Positions 1 to 5,857 of a stretch of 6,005 nt of DNA are shown here, one piece after another. The translations under genes and the position numbers were made by a program. The stretch covers positions 1-6,005 of the forward strand of contig JAKSPR010000187.1 of NCBI GenBank assembly GCA_024404655.1, in the 5' to 3' direction. The stretch comes from Clostridia bacterium (lineage in GTDB: Bacteria > Bacillota > Clostridia > Oscillospirales > CAG-272). Position 1 is the stretch's first letter; each line of letters begins with the position of its first letter. Under the pieces are notes generated by a model that had not been told where the DNA came from, searched no databases, and was given only the letters and a program-made list of their open reading frames with translations.

Positions 1-77
1 ACCGGAGCCGTACCCTTCAACTCGCCCTCCGCGATTTGAAAGATCAGACTTCGAGCGGCCGGGAGAACGAGAGGGCG

Positions 78-125
78 CGGGAGGGGGGAGAGGGGATGGC
101 GTGGAATCCCCTCTCCCTCCTTCCG
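78..125. repeat. Long inverted repeat, 20-bp stem
   Basis: Arms 78-97 and 106-125 pair along 20 consecutive positions with no mismatch (two are G-T wobbles), around an 8-nt loop at 98-105. The core GGAGAGGGGAT / ATCCCCTCTCC is a perfect 11-bp inverted repeat. No T-tract follows on either strand, so it is not an ordinary intrinsic terminator. It is the first of three consecutive hairpins ending at 191, which together look like a repetitive extragenic element or a structured RNA. Only a genome-wide search would show whether it is repeated. Confidence 0.75.
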
Positions 126-130
126 GATAG

Positions 131-191
131 TTCCCCCAGCGGTGCCGCTGGGAAAAGAATCCCCCACCTTCGCGCGGGTTCCCCGCGCGAA
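131..191. repeat. Two further GC-rich hairpins
   Basis: Hairpin II pairs CCCAGCG (135-141) with CGCTGGG (146-152) around a 4-nt loop; the full palindrome runs 135-152 and is flanked by TTCC and GGAA. Hairpin III pairs TTCGCGCGGG (169-178) with CCCGCGCGAA (182-191) around a 3-nt loop. A similar short string, AATCCCC, occurs inside hairpin I (105-111) and before hairpin III (159-165), hinting at a modular origin. Neither hairpin has a T-tract on either strand. Both lie upstream of the rimP promoter and so outside its transcript; they would be in RNA only if transcription came from the left or from the other strand. Confidence 0.65.
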
Positions 192-280
192 AGAACACAC
201 AAGGTAAAATTGCACAAAACATCCCCATTCCAGCAGTGTTATTTTTTCCACCCCCGCCCTCTGAAAATCCCCCGACCCCC

Positions 281-309
281 TTGCAAAACCCACTGTCTTG
301 TGGTATACT
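281..309 (+). promoter_or_regulatory. Vegetative sigma-A promoter for the rimP-infB operon
   Basis: The -35 hexamer TTGCAA (281-286; consensus TTGACA) and the -10 hexamer TATACT (304-309; consensus TATAAT) are separated by exactly 17 bp. The two bases before the last spacer base are TG (301-302), giving an extended -10 motif. Transcription would start near 316, leaving a leader of about 93 nt before rimP. It is the best promoter-like match I see in the upstream region and points into the operon. The start site is inferred, not measured. Confidence 0.82.
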
Positions 310-333
310 GTATATAAAGAATAATGTATGATA

Positions 334-367
334 GGAGAGTAGGTTGAACGACCTGCTCTTTTTGTTT
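334..367 (+). terminator. Leader terminator/attenuator upstream of rimP
   Basis: AGAGTAGGT (336-344) pairs with ACCTGCTCT (351-359) over nine positions, eight Watson-Crick and one G-U, around the 6-nt loop TGAACG. Two more G-U pairs (335-360, 334-361) can lengthen the stem. It is followed at once by TTTTT-G-TTT (359-367). This is the form of an intrinsic terminator, but it lies between the promoter and the first gene, so it would set how much transcript reaches rimP and nusA. The stem is only moderately stable and the U-tract is interrupted, traits associated with terminators that need NusA. I recall that Bacillus subtilis NusA is reported to autoregulate through termination in the leader of this same operon; whether that holds here is inference. 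Confidence 0.6.
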
Positions 368-373
368 GCATAG
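344..373 (+). CDS. Possible nine-codon leader peptide
   Basis: A TTG codon at 344 begins the short frame MNDLLFLFA, closed by TAG at 371-373. AGGAG at 333-337 lies 6 nt upstream, a good Shine-Dalgarno spacing. The frame spans the loop, the 3' arm and the U-tract of the leader terminator, and the Shine-Dalgarno overlaps the base of its 5' arm. A ribosome translating this frame would melt the hairpin, while a folded hairpin would hide the ribosome-binding site. That geometry resembles leader-peptide attenuators. However, the frame is very short, uses a weak start codon, and could arise by chance, so this remains a hypothesis. Confidence 0.22.
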   Translation: MNDLLFLFA

Positions 374-408
374 GTCAAAAAGAAAAACAAACACAAGAAA
401 GGACATAT

Positions 409-903
409 ATGGCAAACGATAAGAAAAACGTCCGCAACATCGCCGGAACGGTGTGGGAACTCATCGACCCCATCGCAGAGGAACTCGGCTATATCATCTG
501 GGATGTGGAATTTGTCCGTGAGGGCAGCGAATGGTACCTCCGCATCACCATCGACTCCGATGAGGGCATTTCCATCGACGACTGCGAAAAGCTCCACCGC
601 GCCATCGACGCACCGCTGGATGAGGCTGACCCCATCGAGCAGGCATATCATCTGGAAGTTTCCTCCCCCGGCATTGAACGGCATATCAAGTACCCGTGGC
701 ACTTCACCGTTTTTGTCGGCGAGGAACTCAATATCAAGCTGTACGCACCGCTCCCCGAGGCTGGCAATGTCAAGCAGATCCGTGCGACCCTCACCGCTTA
801 CGATGAGGACGAGGATATCCTGCACCTGACCCTGAAAGACGGCAAGACCGTCGATATCCCCAGAGAGAAAACCGCCAACGTACAGGCAGCATTTGATTTC
901 TGA
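409..903 (+). CDS. rimP: Ribosome maturation factor RimP
   Basis: This 164-residue protein is of normal length for RimP, a cytoplasmic factor needed for late assembly of the 30S ribosomal subunit, where it binds the nascent particle near S12. The N-terminal alpha/beta domain covers roughly residues 10-92 and ends in the family signature LEVSSPGIER (82-91), which is diagnostic. The acidic, beta-rich C-terminal part (about 93-164) fits the Sm/SH3-like domain. The ATG is preceded by AAAGGA at 398-403 with a 5-nt gap. It is the first gene of the operon, 58 nt before nusA, downstream of a strong promoter and a leader terminator. I see no damage. A frame-shifted open frame inside it is a shadow. 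Identification rests on the signature motif and on the conserved position before nusA. Confidence 0.96.
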   Translation: MANDKKNVRNIAGTVWELIDPIAEELGYIIWDVEFVREGSEWYLRITIDSDEGISIDDCEKLHRAIDAPLDEADPIEQAYHLEVSSPGIERHIKYPWHFTVFVGEELNIKLYAPLPEAGNVKQIRATLTAYDEDEDILHLTLKDGKTVDIPREKTANVQAAFDF

Positions 904-942
904 TCATTCACATAAAAAACAACACTGAAACAGAAGAATAAG

Positions 943-948
943 AAAGGA
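943..948 (+). promoter_or_regulatory. nusA ribosome-binding site, ambiguous start
   Basis: AAAGGA lies 4 nt before an in-frame TTG (953) and 13 nt before the ATG (962). The TTG start would add three residues, Met-Thr-Thr. The ATG gives MNKEFFEAL, which matches the usual NusA beginning, and ATG is the stronger codon, so I chose 962. Neither spacing is ideal and both starts may be used. Confidence 0.5.
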
Positions 949-961
949 TTGGTTGACTACA

Positions 962-1987
962 ATGAATAAGGAATTTTTCGAGGCACTGGACCTGCTCGAA
1001 AAGGATAAGGGAATCCCGAAGGACTATATGATCGCAAAGGTCGAGGCAGCGCTGCTCAGCGCATTCAAGCGTGAGCGCGGCGGCTCCAACGTCCGCGTTG
1101 CCATCGACGCAAACAAGAAGGAAGTCCGTGTATACGAACAGAAGACCGTCGTCGAGGAAGTAAACAATCCCAGCGTTGAGATCACCCTCGCAGAAGCGCG
1201 TCTGAAGAGCAAGCGCATTTCCGTCGGCGACGTTATGGAAACCGAGATCAAACCGAAGGAATTTGGCCGTATCTCCGCACAGACCGCAAAGCAGGTCATC
1301 ATTCAGGGCATCCGCGAGGCAGAACGCGGCATGATGATCAAGGAATACGAGAGCAAGCAGGACCTGATCATCACCGCTACCGTTGAGCGTATTGATCCCG
1401 CTACCAAGAACGTCATCGTTGATACCGGCACAAGCCACGCAACGCTCCTTGCAAACGAACAGATCCCCGGCGAAGTTTATAAGCCCGATTCCAAGATCAA
1501 GGTCCTCGTCACCGAGGTCAAGAAAGAAACCAAGGGTCCGCTCGTCACCCTGTCCCGTGTTCATCCGAACATGATCCGCCGCCTGTTTGAACTGGAAGTT
1601 CCGGAAATCCAGAACGGCGTCGTCACCATCAAGAATATCGTCCGTGAGGCCGGTTCCCGCTCCAAGATGTCCGTCATGTCCTCCGACGCGGATGTGGATC
1701 CCATCGGTGCATGCATCGGCAACAAGGGTATGCGTATCAATCATATCGTCGAGGAACTGAACGGCGAGCGCATTGATATCGTCAAGTATTCCGAGGACCC
1801 AGCCGAGTACGTCCGCGCAGCCCTGTCTCCCGCCAACGTGCAGGAAGTCACCATTTCCGAGGGTGAGCGCGCAGCCCGCGTCATCGTCGCTCCCGATCAG
1901 CTTTCCCTTGCCATCGGTAAGGAAGGTCAGAACGCGCGTCTCGCCGCACACCTGACCGGCTATAAGATCGACATCAAGACCAACTGA
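962..1987 (+). CDS. nusA: Transcription termination/antitermination factor NusA
   Basis: NusA binds RNA polymerase and nascent RNA, promotes pausing and intrinsic termination, and takes part in antitermination complexes. The 341-residue product has the Gram-positive layout. An N-terminal RNA polymerase-binding domain (about 1-125) contains FGRISAQTAKQVI. An S1 RNA-binding domain starts near residue 134 and ends around the LSRVHPNMIRRLFE stretch. KH1 has the GACIGNKG loop (249-256), and KH2 has AIGKEGQNAR with its GKEG loop at 319-322. The acidic C-terminal repeats of the E. coli protein are absent, as is normal in Firmicutes. The ATG start at 962 is preferred over TTG 953 on homology. It lies 58 nt after rimP and 47 nt before ylxR. 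The terminator upstream of the operon could allow NusA to limit its own expression. A long open frame on the opposite strand is a codon-register shadow. Confidence 0.97.
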   Translation: MNKEFFEALDLLEKDKGIPKDYMIAKVEAALLSAFKRERGGSNVRVAIDANKKEVRVYEQKTVVEEVNNPSVEITLAEARLKSKRISVGDVMETEIKPKEFGRISAQTAKQVIIQGIREAERGMMIKEYESKQDLIITATVERIDPATKNVIVDTGTSHATLLANEQIPGEVYKPDSKIKVLVTEVKKETKGPLVTLSRVHPNMIRRLFELEVPEIQNGVVTIKNIVREAGSRSKMSVMSSDADVDPIGACIGNKGMRINHIVEELNGERIDIVKYSEDPAEYVRAALSPANVQEVTISEGERAARVIVAPDQLSLAIGKEGQNARLAAHLTGYKIDIKTN

Positions 1988-2017
1988 GAACCACTGTAAG
2001 AGAATATCCGATCTGCG

Positions 2018-2025
2018 AGAGGAGG
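2018..2025 (+). promoter_or_regulatory. Strong ribosome-binding site of ylxR
   Basis: AGAGGAGG is the strongest Shine-Dalgarno sequence in the operon. It decides the start: GTG 2029 is only 3 nt away, while GTG 2035, two codons later in the same frame, is at a good 9 nt. An ATG at 2027 is out of frame. I therefore place the start at 2035, with 2029 as the alternative. Confidence 0.65.
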
Positions 2026-2034
2026 TATGTGTCT

Positions 2035-2325
2035 GTGTCACAAGAAAAAGAACAGCAGAAACCCCAGAAGAAGCAGCCTGAACGCAAATGCGTCGGCTGT
2101 AATGAACGAAAGACCAAGAAAGAGCTTGTACGGATTGTCCGCAGTCCGGAGGGAGAAATTTCCCTCGACCGTACAGGCAAGAAATCCGGACGCGGCGCGT
2201 ATCTCTGCCGCTCGGCTGCATGTCTTGCCAAGGCGGTCAAGGCACACCGGCTGCAATCCTCACTGTCCTGTGAGATCCCGGACAATGTGATCGCCGCACT
2301 GGAAGGAGAACTGATAGAAGGATGA
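2035..2325 (+). CDS. rnpM: YlxR family RNA-binding protein (RnpM, DUF448)
   Basis: This basic protein of 96 residues belongs to the YlxR family. Homologs bind nucleic acid, and B. subtilis YlxR has been renamed RnpM because it is reported to interact with the RNase P RNA and modulate RNase P; that role is transferred by family, not shown here. A Lys/Gln-rich N-terminal tail (about 1-17) is followed by RKCVGC with a CxxC pair (Cys19, Cys22), then the family signature GRGAYLC (52-58) and a second pair of cysteines (Cys58, Cys63). A GTG start at 2035 is chosen from the Shine-Dalgarno spacing; GTG at 2029 would give 98 residues. Its stop overlaps the ylxQ start in ATGA, implying translational coupling. 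Its place between nusA and ylxQ is the standard one in Firmicutes. Confidence 0.92.
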   Translation: MSQEKEQQKPQKKQPERKCVGCNERKTKKELVRIVRSPEGEISLDRTGKKSGRGAYLCRSAACLAKAVKAHRLQSSLSCEIPDNVIAALEGELIEG

Positions 2326-2714
2326 GCGAAGAAAAAACAAAAACCCCCGGAATGCCCGCTGATCCCAAAGCGGCCGCCAAGCTGCTCATGCAGCTGCGCG
2401 GACAGAAAAAATTCGCAGGACTTCTGGGCATCGCACGGAAAGCCGGAAAAGTCACGGCAGGCACCAATCTGGTGACAGATGCCATCCGCGCAGGCTCTCC
2501 CCGCACCTGTCCTTTTGCGGTGTTCTTGGCATCCGATGCTTCCGAGAATACCAGAAAGCGGGTAACAAACTGCTGCAGCTACTATGAGATCCCGCTGCAT
2601 GAAACCACAATGACCACAGATATGATGGGCAGCGCCATCGGAAAGAGCGGCGCGATTTCCTGCGTCGGCATTACGGATAAAGGACTTGCCGACGCCCTCA
2701 CCAACCTTTTATAA
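2322..2714 (+). CDS. ylxQ: YlxQ, L7Ae-family (L30e-like) RNA-binding protein
   Basis: The product has 130 residues. From about residue 29 it matches the small L7Ae/L30e fold: KFAGLLGIARKAGKVTAG, then SDASENTRKRVTNCCSYYEIP, a GSAIGKSGAISCVGITDKG segment, and the C-terminal LADAL helix. L7Ae-type proteins bind kink-turn RNAs; the cellular target of YlxQ is not well settled, so a ribosome- or RNA-associated role is inferred. B. subtilis YlxQ is about 100 residues, so the first 28 residues here, rich in Lys, Ala and Pro, are an extension. The ATG overlaps the ylxR stop (ATGA). AAGGAG at 2303-2308 is 13 nt upstream, rather far, which fits coupling to ylxR translation. In-frame ATGs at 2352 and 2388 have no obvious ribosome-binding site. 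Confidence 0.92.
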   Translation: MSEEKTKTPGMPADPKAAAKLLMQLRGQKKFAGLLGIARKAGKVTAGTNLVTDAIRAGSPRTCPFAVFLASDASENTRKRVTNCCSYYEIPLHETTMTTDMMGSAIGKSGAISCVGITDKGLADALTNLL

Positions 2715-2719
2715 GACGG

Positions 2720-2725
2720 AAAGGA
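2720..2725 (+). promoter_or_regulatory. infB ribosome-binding site
   Basis: AAAGGA directly abuts an ATG at 2726 (no spacer), so that ATG is unlikely to be used. The next in-frame ATG, 2738, lies 12 nt away and is the better choice. A third ATG at 2771 matches where the conserved sequence begins but has no Shine-Dalgarno. The 23-nt gap between the ylxQ stop and 2738 contains only this site. Confidence 0.6.
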
Positions 2726-2737
2726 ATGATACGATAC

Positions 2738-5700
2738 ATGATAAACACCCCGAACAGCCGCGTCAGCAATATGGCAAAGGACTTTGGCGTCAAGAGCAAG
2801 ACCATTCTTGATATTCTGGAAGCAAAGGGCTATGCCGATAAGAAAAACACCAGCGTTCTGACCCCCGACGAGTACGGCGTCGTTGTCGAAGCGATGACCC
2901 GTGACAATCAGATCACCAATATGACCCAGTACCTCGCCGGCGAGGTCGATATTCCGAGAAATGCGCCCAAGGCAGACGCTGCCAAGGCAGACGCTGCCAA
3001 GACAGCAGCACCCAAGACTGAGGCACCCAAGGCAGACGCTGCTAAGGCAGCAGCACCCAAGACTGAGGCTCCCAAGACTGAGGCTCCGAAGGCAGAGGCT
3101 CCCAAGACGGAAGCACCCAAGACCGAGGCTCCCAAGACGGAAGCACCCAAGGCAGAGGCTCCCAAGGCAGAAGCTCCCAAGGCAGAGGCTCCGAAGGCAG
3201 AGGCTCCCAAGGCGGAGGCTCCCAAGGCAGAGGCTCCGAAGGCAGAGGCTCCGAAGGCAGAAGCTCCTAAAGCAGACGCCCCCAAGCCCGCTGCTCCCAA
3301 GCAGCCCGTCCAGTTCCGTCCGAACACCAACCAGAGACCTGCCAACGCACCGCAGGGCGGACAGAACGCAAACGGTCAGCGTCCGGCATTCAACAACAAT
3401 AACGGTCAGCGTCCTGCCTACAACGGTCAGGGTCAGCAGGGCCAGCAGGGACAGAGCAGACCTCCCTACAACGGCGGTCAGAACGGCCCCCAGAGAAACG
3501 GCGCACCCGCACAGGGCGGCCAGCAGGGCCAGCGTCCCGCATGCAAGAACAAGAACGGTCCCCGGCCCTGTAGCGGCGGAAACGGCCAGCAGGGGCAGGG
3601 CGGTCAGAGCCGTCCCGCATTCGGCGGAAACAACAACGGCGGCAACCGTTTCGGCGGAAACGGCGGCGGATTCCAGCAGAGAAACGATCGTCCCCAGCGC
3701 GACAACCGCGGTTTCGGCAGAGGCGGCGACGACGACAGAGATCCCAAGGAGGGACGTCCGTCCTTCCGTCCGGCTGCGCCCAAGATCGCACAGCCCCAGG
3801 CGACTTCTTATTCCAAGCCCACCGCGACCGGCGGTTCCACCCGTGTGGTCGATACCAGAGGTGCCGGCAACGTCGACCTCTCCAAGTACGATGAGAAGCT
3901 GGATACCCTCGTTCCGGATGCAGCAAAGGACATGAACGGTGCAAAGCAGAAGCTGAAGAAGCAGAACAACCGTCCCCAGTTCGACAAGAAAAAGAAGGGC
4001 GACAAAGAGCGCGATGCCATGGAAAAGATGCGCCGCGAAGCTGCCGAAAAAGCAAAGAAGCAGCCGCTCAACGTCACCATTCCCGAAGAGCTGCAGGTCA
4101 ATGAGCTTGCCGCTCTGCTCCATGTCACCAACGCAGAGATCGTCAAGAAACTCATGATGCTGGGCATCATGGCAAATGTCAACCAGGTCATCGACTTCGA
4201 CACCGCAGCGCTGATCGCTGACGAGTTCGGTGCAAACGTCACCAAAGAAGTCGTTGTCACCATCGAAGAGCGTCTGTTCACCGAGGAAGAAGACAAAGAC
4301 GAAGACATGGTGGAGCGTGCTCCCGTCGTCTGCGTCATGGGTCACGTCGACCACGGCAAGACCTCTCTGCTTGACGCCATCCGTCATACCAACGTCACCG
4401 CAGGCGAAGCCGGCGGTATCACCCAGGCCATCGGTGCATACCGTGTCCGCCTGAATGACCGTGACATCACCTTCCTTGACACCCCCGGTCACGAAGCCTT
4501 CACCGCCATGCGTGCCCGCGGTGCCAAGTCCACCGATATTGCGATCCTCGTTGTCGCAGCGGATGACGGTATCATGCCGCAGACCGTAGAAGCGATCAAC
4601 CACGCAAAAGCAGCGAACATCCCGATCATCGTTGCCATCAACAAAATGGATAAGCCTCACGCCAATGCCGACATGGTCAAGCAGAGCCTGACCGCCTACG
4701 ACCTCGTTCCCGAAGAATGGGGCGGCGACACGATCTGCGTACCGGTTTCCGCACTGACGAAGAAGGGTATTCCGGAGCTGCTCGAAATGGTCCTGCTGGT
4801 AGCAGACATGAAAGAGCTCCGTGCAAACCCGAACCGCCGTGCAAAGGGTCTTGTCCTCGAATCCCGTCTTGACAAGGGCCGCGGTCCCGTGGCTACCCTG
4901 CTTGTCCAGAACGGTACCATGCACACCGGTGACGTTCTGATCGCCGGAACCTCCGTCGGCCGTGTCCGTGCCATGATGAACGACAAGGGCCGCACCGTCA
5001 AGGAAGCAGGTCCCTCCGTTCCCGTTGAGATCACCGGTCTTTCCGAGATTCCCCAGGCAGGCGACGAATTTGCTGTTGTCGAAGACGAACGTATGGCAAG
5101 AGAGCTTGCCGAGCAGCGCCGCGATCAGCAGAAAGAAGAAGTCTTCAAAGCCAACGCCCGTGCAAACCTCGACACTCTCTTTGCCCAGATCAAAGAAGGT
5201 GTCAAAGACCTCAACATCATCATCAAAGCCGACGTTGCCGGCTCCGCAGAAGCTGTCAAGGCATCCCTTGTCAAGCTCTCCAACGACGAAGTTCATGTCA
5301 ACGTCATCCACACCGCAGTCGGCGGTATCACCGAAGGCGACGTTATGCTGGCTGCTGCCTCCAACGCCATCATCATCGGTTTTGCGGTCCGTCCCGACAA
5401 GAGTGCTCTGGATTCCGCCGATGCACAGGGTGTCGAGATCCGTACCTACCGCATCATCTACGAGTGCATTGATGAAGTCGAAGCGGCTATGAAGGGTATG
5501 CTTGCGCCCACCTTCCGCGAAGCGCTCCTCGGTCATGCCGAAGTCCGTCAGACCATCCGTGTGCCCAATGTCGGTACCATTGCCGGTTCCTACATTCTCG
5601 ACGGTAAAGTGACGAGACAGTCCCAGATCCGTGTGGTCCGTGATGGTATCGTGATTTTTGAAGACCAGATCAGCTCCCTCAAGCGCTTCAAGGACGACGC

Positions 5701-5812
5701 AAAAGAAGTTCTGCAGGGCTTTGAATGCGGTATCGGTCTGGAACGCTTCAACGACATCAAGGAAGGCGATATTCTCGAAGCCTTTGTGATGGAAGAAGTC
5801 AAGCGCGACTGA
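2738..5812 (+). CDS. infB: Translation initiation factor IF-2
   Basis: IF2 is the cytoplasmic GTPase that brings fMet-tRNA to the 30S subunit and promotes 50S joining. With ATG 2738 it has 1024 residues, long for the family because of its N-terminal part. Order: a first small IF2_N domain (about 8-55, VSNMAKDFGVKSK); 22 five-residue K-A/T-E-A-P repeats (78-187); a Gly/Asn/Gln/Arg-rich tail (about 189-331); a Lys-rich linker; and a second IF2_N domain (about 442-500). The G domain follows with every motif intact: GHVDHGKT (535-542), DTPGH (581-585), NKMD (635-638) and SAL (671-673), with GGITQAIGA as the switch I motif. Then come the beta-barrel domain II (about 695-790), domain III (about 805-925) and the fMet-tRNA-binding C-terminal domain with ECGIGLE (from 996). 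It is the last gene before the operon terminator. Confidence 0.98.
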   Translation: MINTPNSRVSNMAKDFGVKSKTILDILEAKGYADKKNTSVLTPDEYGVVVEAMTRDNQITNMTQYLAGEVDIPRNAPKADAAKADAAKTAAPKTEAPKADAAKAAAPKTEAPKTEAPKAEAPKTEAPKTEAPKTEAPKAEAPKAEAPKAEAPKAEAPKAEAPKAEAPKAEAPKAEAPKADAPKPAAPKQPVQFRPNTNQRPANAPQGGQNANGQRPAFNNNNGQRPAYNGQGQQGQQGQSRPPYNGGQNGPQRNGAPAQGGQQGQRPACKNKNGPRPCSGGNGQQGQGGQSRPAFGGNNNGGNRFGGNGGGFQQRNDRPQRDNRGFGRGGDDDRDPKEGRPSFRPAAPKIAQPQATSYSKPTATGGSTRVVDTRGAGNVDLSKYDEKLDTLVPDAAKDMNGAKQKLKKQNNRPQFDKKKKGDKERDAMEKMRREAAEKAKKQPLNVTIPEELQVNELAALLHVTNAEIVKKLMMLGIMANVNQVIDFDTAALIADEFGANVTKEVVVTIEERLFTEEEDKDEDMVERAPVVCVMGHVDHGKTSLLDAIRHTNVTAGEAGGITQAIGAYRVRLNDRDITFLDTPGHEAFTAMRARGAKSTDIAILVVAADDGIMPQTVEAINHAKAANIPIIVAINKMDKPHANADMVKQSLTAYDLVPEEWGGDTICVPVSALTKKGIPELLEMVLLVADMKELRANPNRRAKGLVLESRLDKGRGPVATLLVQNGTMHTGDVLIAGTSVGRVRAMMNDKGRTVKEAGPSVPVEITGLSEIPQAGDEFAVVEDERMARELAEQRRDQQKEEVFKANARANLDTLFAQIKEGVKDLNIIIKADVAGSAEAVKASLVKLSNDEVHVNVIHTAVGGITEGDVMLAAASNAIIIGFAVRPDKSALDSADAQGVEIRTYRIIYECIDEVEAAMKGMLAPTFREALLGHAEVRQTIRVPNVGTIAGSYILDGKVTRQSQIRVVRDGIVIFEDQISSLKRFKDDAKEVLQGFECGIGLERFNDIKEGDILEAFVMEEVKRD
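2969..3298 (+). repeat. Tandem 15-bp repeat, 22 units, coding in infB
   Basis: Exactly 22 in-frame 15-bp units run from 2969 to 3298. The commonest unit is AAGGCAGAGGCTCCC, encoding KAEAP; early units vary as KADAA, KTAAP, KAAAP and KTEAP, and the last two are KADAP and KPAAP. Units from 3149 to 3268 all encode KAEAP and differ only at silent third positions (GCA/GCG, GAG/GAA, CCC/CCG/CCT). The homogeneous 3' half suggests recent expansion and the varied 5' half is probably older. The peptide is rich in alternating Lys, Glu, Ala and Pro, as in extended flexible linkers. A reverse-strand frame reading LGASA repeats is its shadow. Confidence 0.95.
3302..3733 (+). other. Gly/Asn/Gln/Arg low-complexity segment of IF2
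   Basis: Residues about 189-331 of IF2 are dominated by Gly, Asn, Gln and Arg, with aromatics spaced in recurring RPAF, RPAY, RPPY and RPAF motifs (RPAF at residue 215 and again at 292), then RFGG and RGFGRGG. No hydrophobic core is visible, so it should be disordered. The composition resembles prion-like or RGG-type RNA-binding tails known to promote condensation in other proteins. One degenerate copy, at 3533-3592, has Cys and Lys where the related copy at 3380-3439 has Phe/Tyr and Asn. Function here is inference. Confidence 0.75.
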
Positions 5813-5826
5813 TTATAGTACGACGA

Positions 5827-5857
5827 CTGCCGCGCGGATGCGCGGCAGCTTGTTTTT
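5827..5857 (+). terminator. Rho-independent terminator after infB
   Basis: CTGCCGCGC (5827-5835) pairs perfectly with GCGCGGCAG (5840-5848) around the 4-nt loop GGAT. It is followed by CTTGTTTTTG, with five T at 5853-5857. The hairpin starts 14 nt after the infB stop, so it should end the operon transcript here. It separates infB from whatever lies downstream. Confidence 0.9.

Larger units (their letters stand above)
1..280. other. Intergenic region without a convincing gene
   Basis: No frame here gives a protein I recognise. One forward frame is open from the left edge to about 317, but its translation is compositionally odd, runs through the hairpins and through the promoter of the next operon, and has no ribosome-binding site, so I regard it as chance. 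Another forward frame closes at a TGA at 37-39 and could be the last 12 codons of a gene entering from the left; its residues (TGAVPFNSPSAI) match nothing I know. What the region does hold is three strong inverted repeats (listed separately) and, near 230-280, a pyrimidine-rich stretch with no clear signal. The polC gene that often precedes rimP in Firmicutes is not recognisable here. Confidence 0.6.

Noticed and set aside
1..29. Reverse-strand TTG start with a GGAGG-like site running off the left edge
   Set aside because: GGAGG five bases before a TTG occurs on the reverse strand, but only a few codons are visible before the window ends, so nothing can be supported.
36..317. Forward 93-codon open frame in the upstream region
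   Set aside because: It has no ribosome-binding site and no recognisable domain, it passes through two GC-rich hairpins (131-191) and the downstream arm of a third, and it overlaps the operon promoter.
324..347. ATG frame of seven codons (MYDRRVG) in the leader
   Set aside because: No Shine-Dalgarno precedes the ATG, which lies only about 8 nt after the inferred transcription start. Its stop overlaps the TTG of the other leader frame, but this is probably chance.
2969..3298. Tandem array as a CRISPR
   Set aside because: The units are contiguous 15-mers without spacers, in frame with infB and coding for a simple peptide repeat.
3746..3753. Perfect AAGGAGGG inside infB as a start site for a shorter IF2 isoform
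   Set aside because: No ATG, GTG or TTG follows at a suitable distance. Shorter IF2 isoforms exist in E. coli, but I cannot place an internal start here.
2582..5536. A 984-codon open frame on the reverse strand covering most of infB
   Set aside because: It is in exact codon register with infB, so its stop codons would require TTA, CTA or TCA codons in infB, which this GC-leaning gene avoids. The translation is low-complexity and mirrors the repeat. The same applies to the 437-codon reverse frame over nusA (908-2221).
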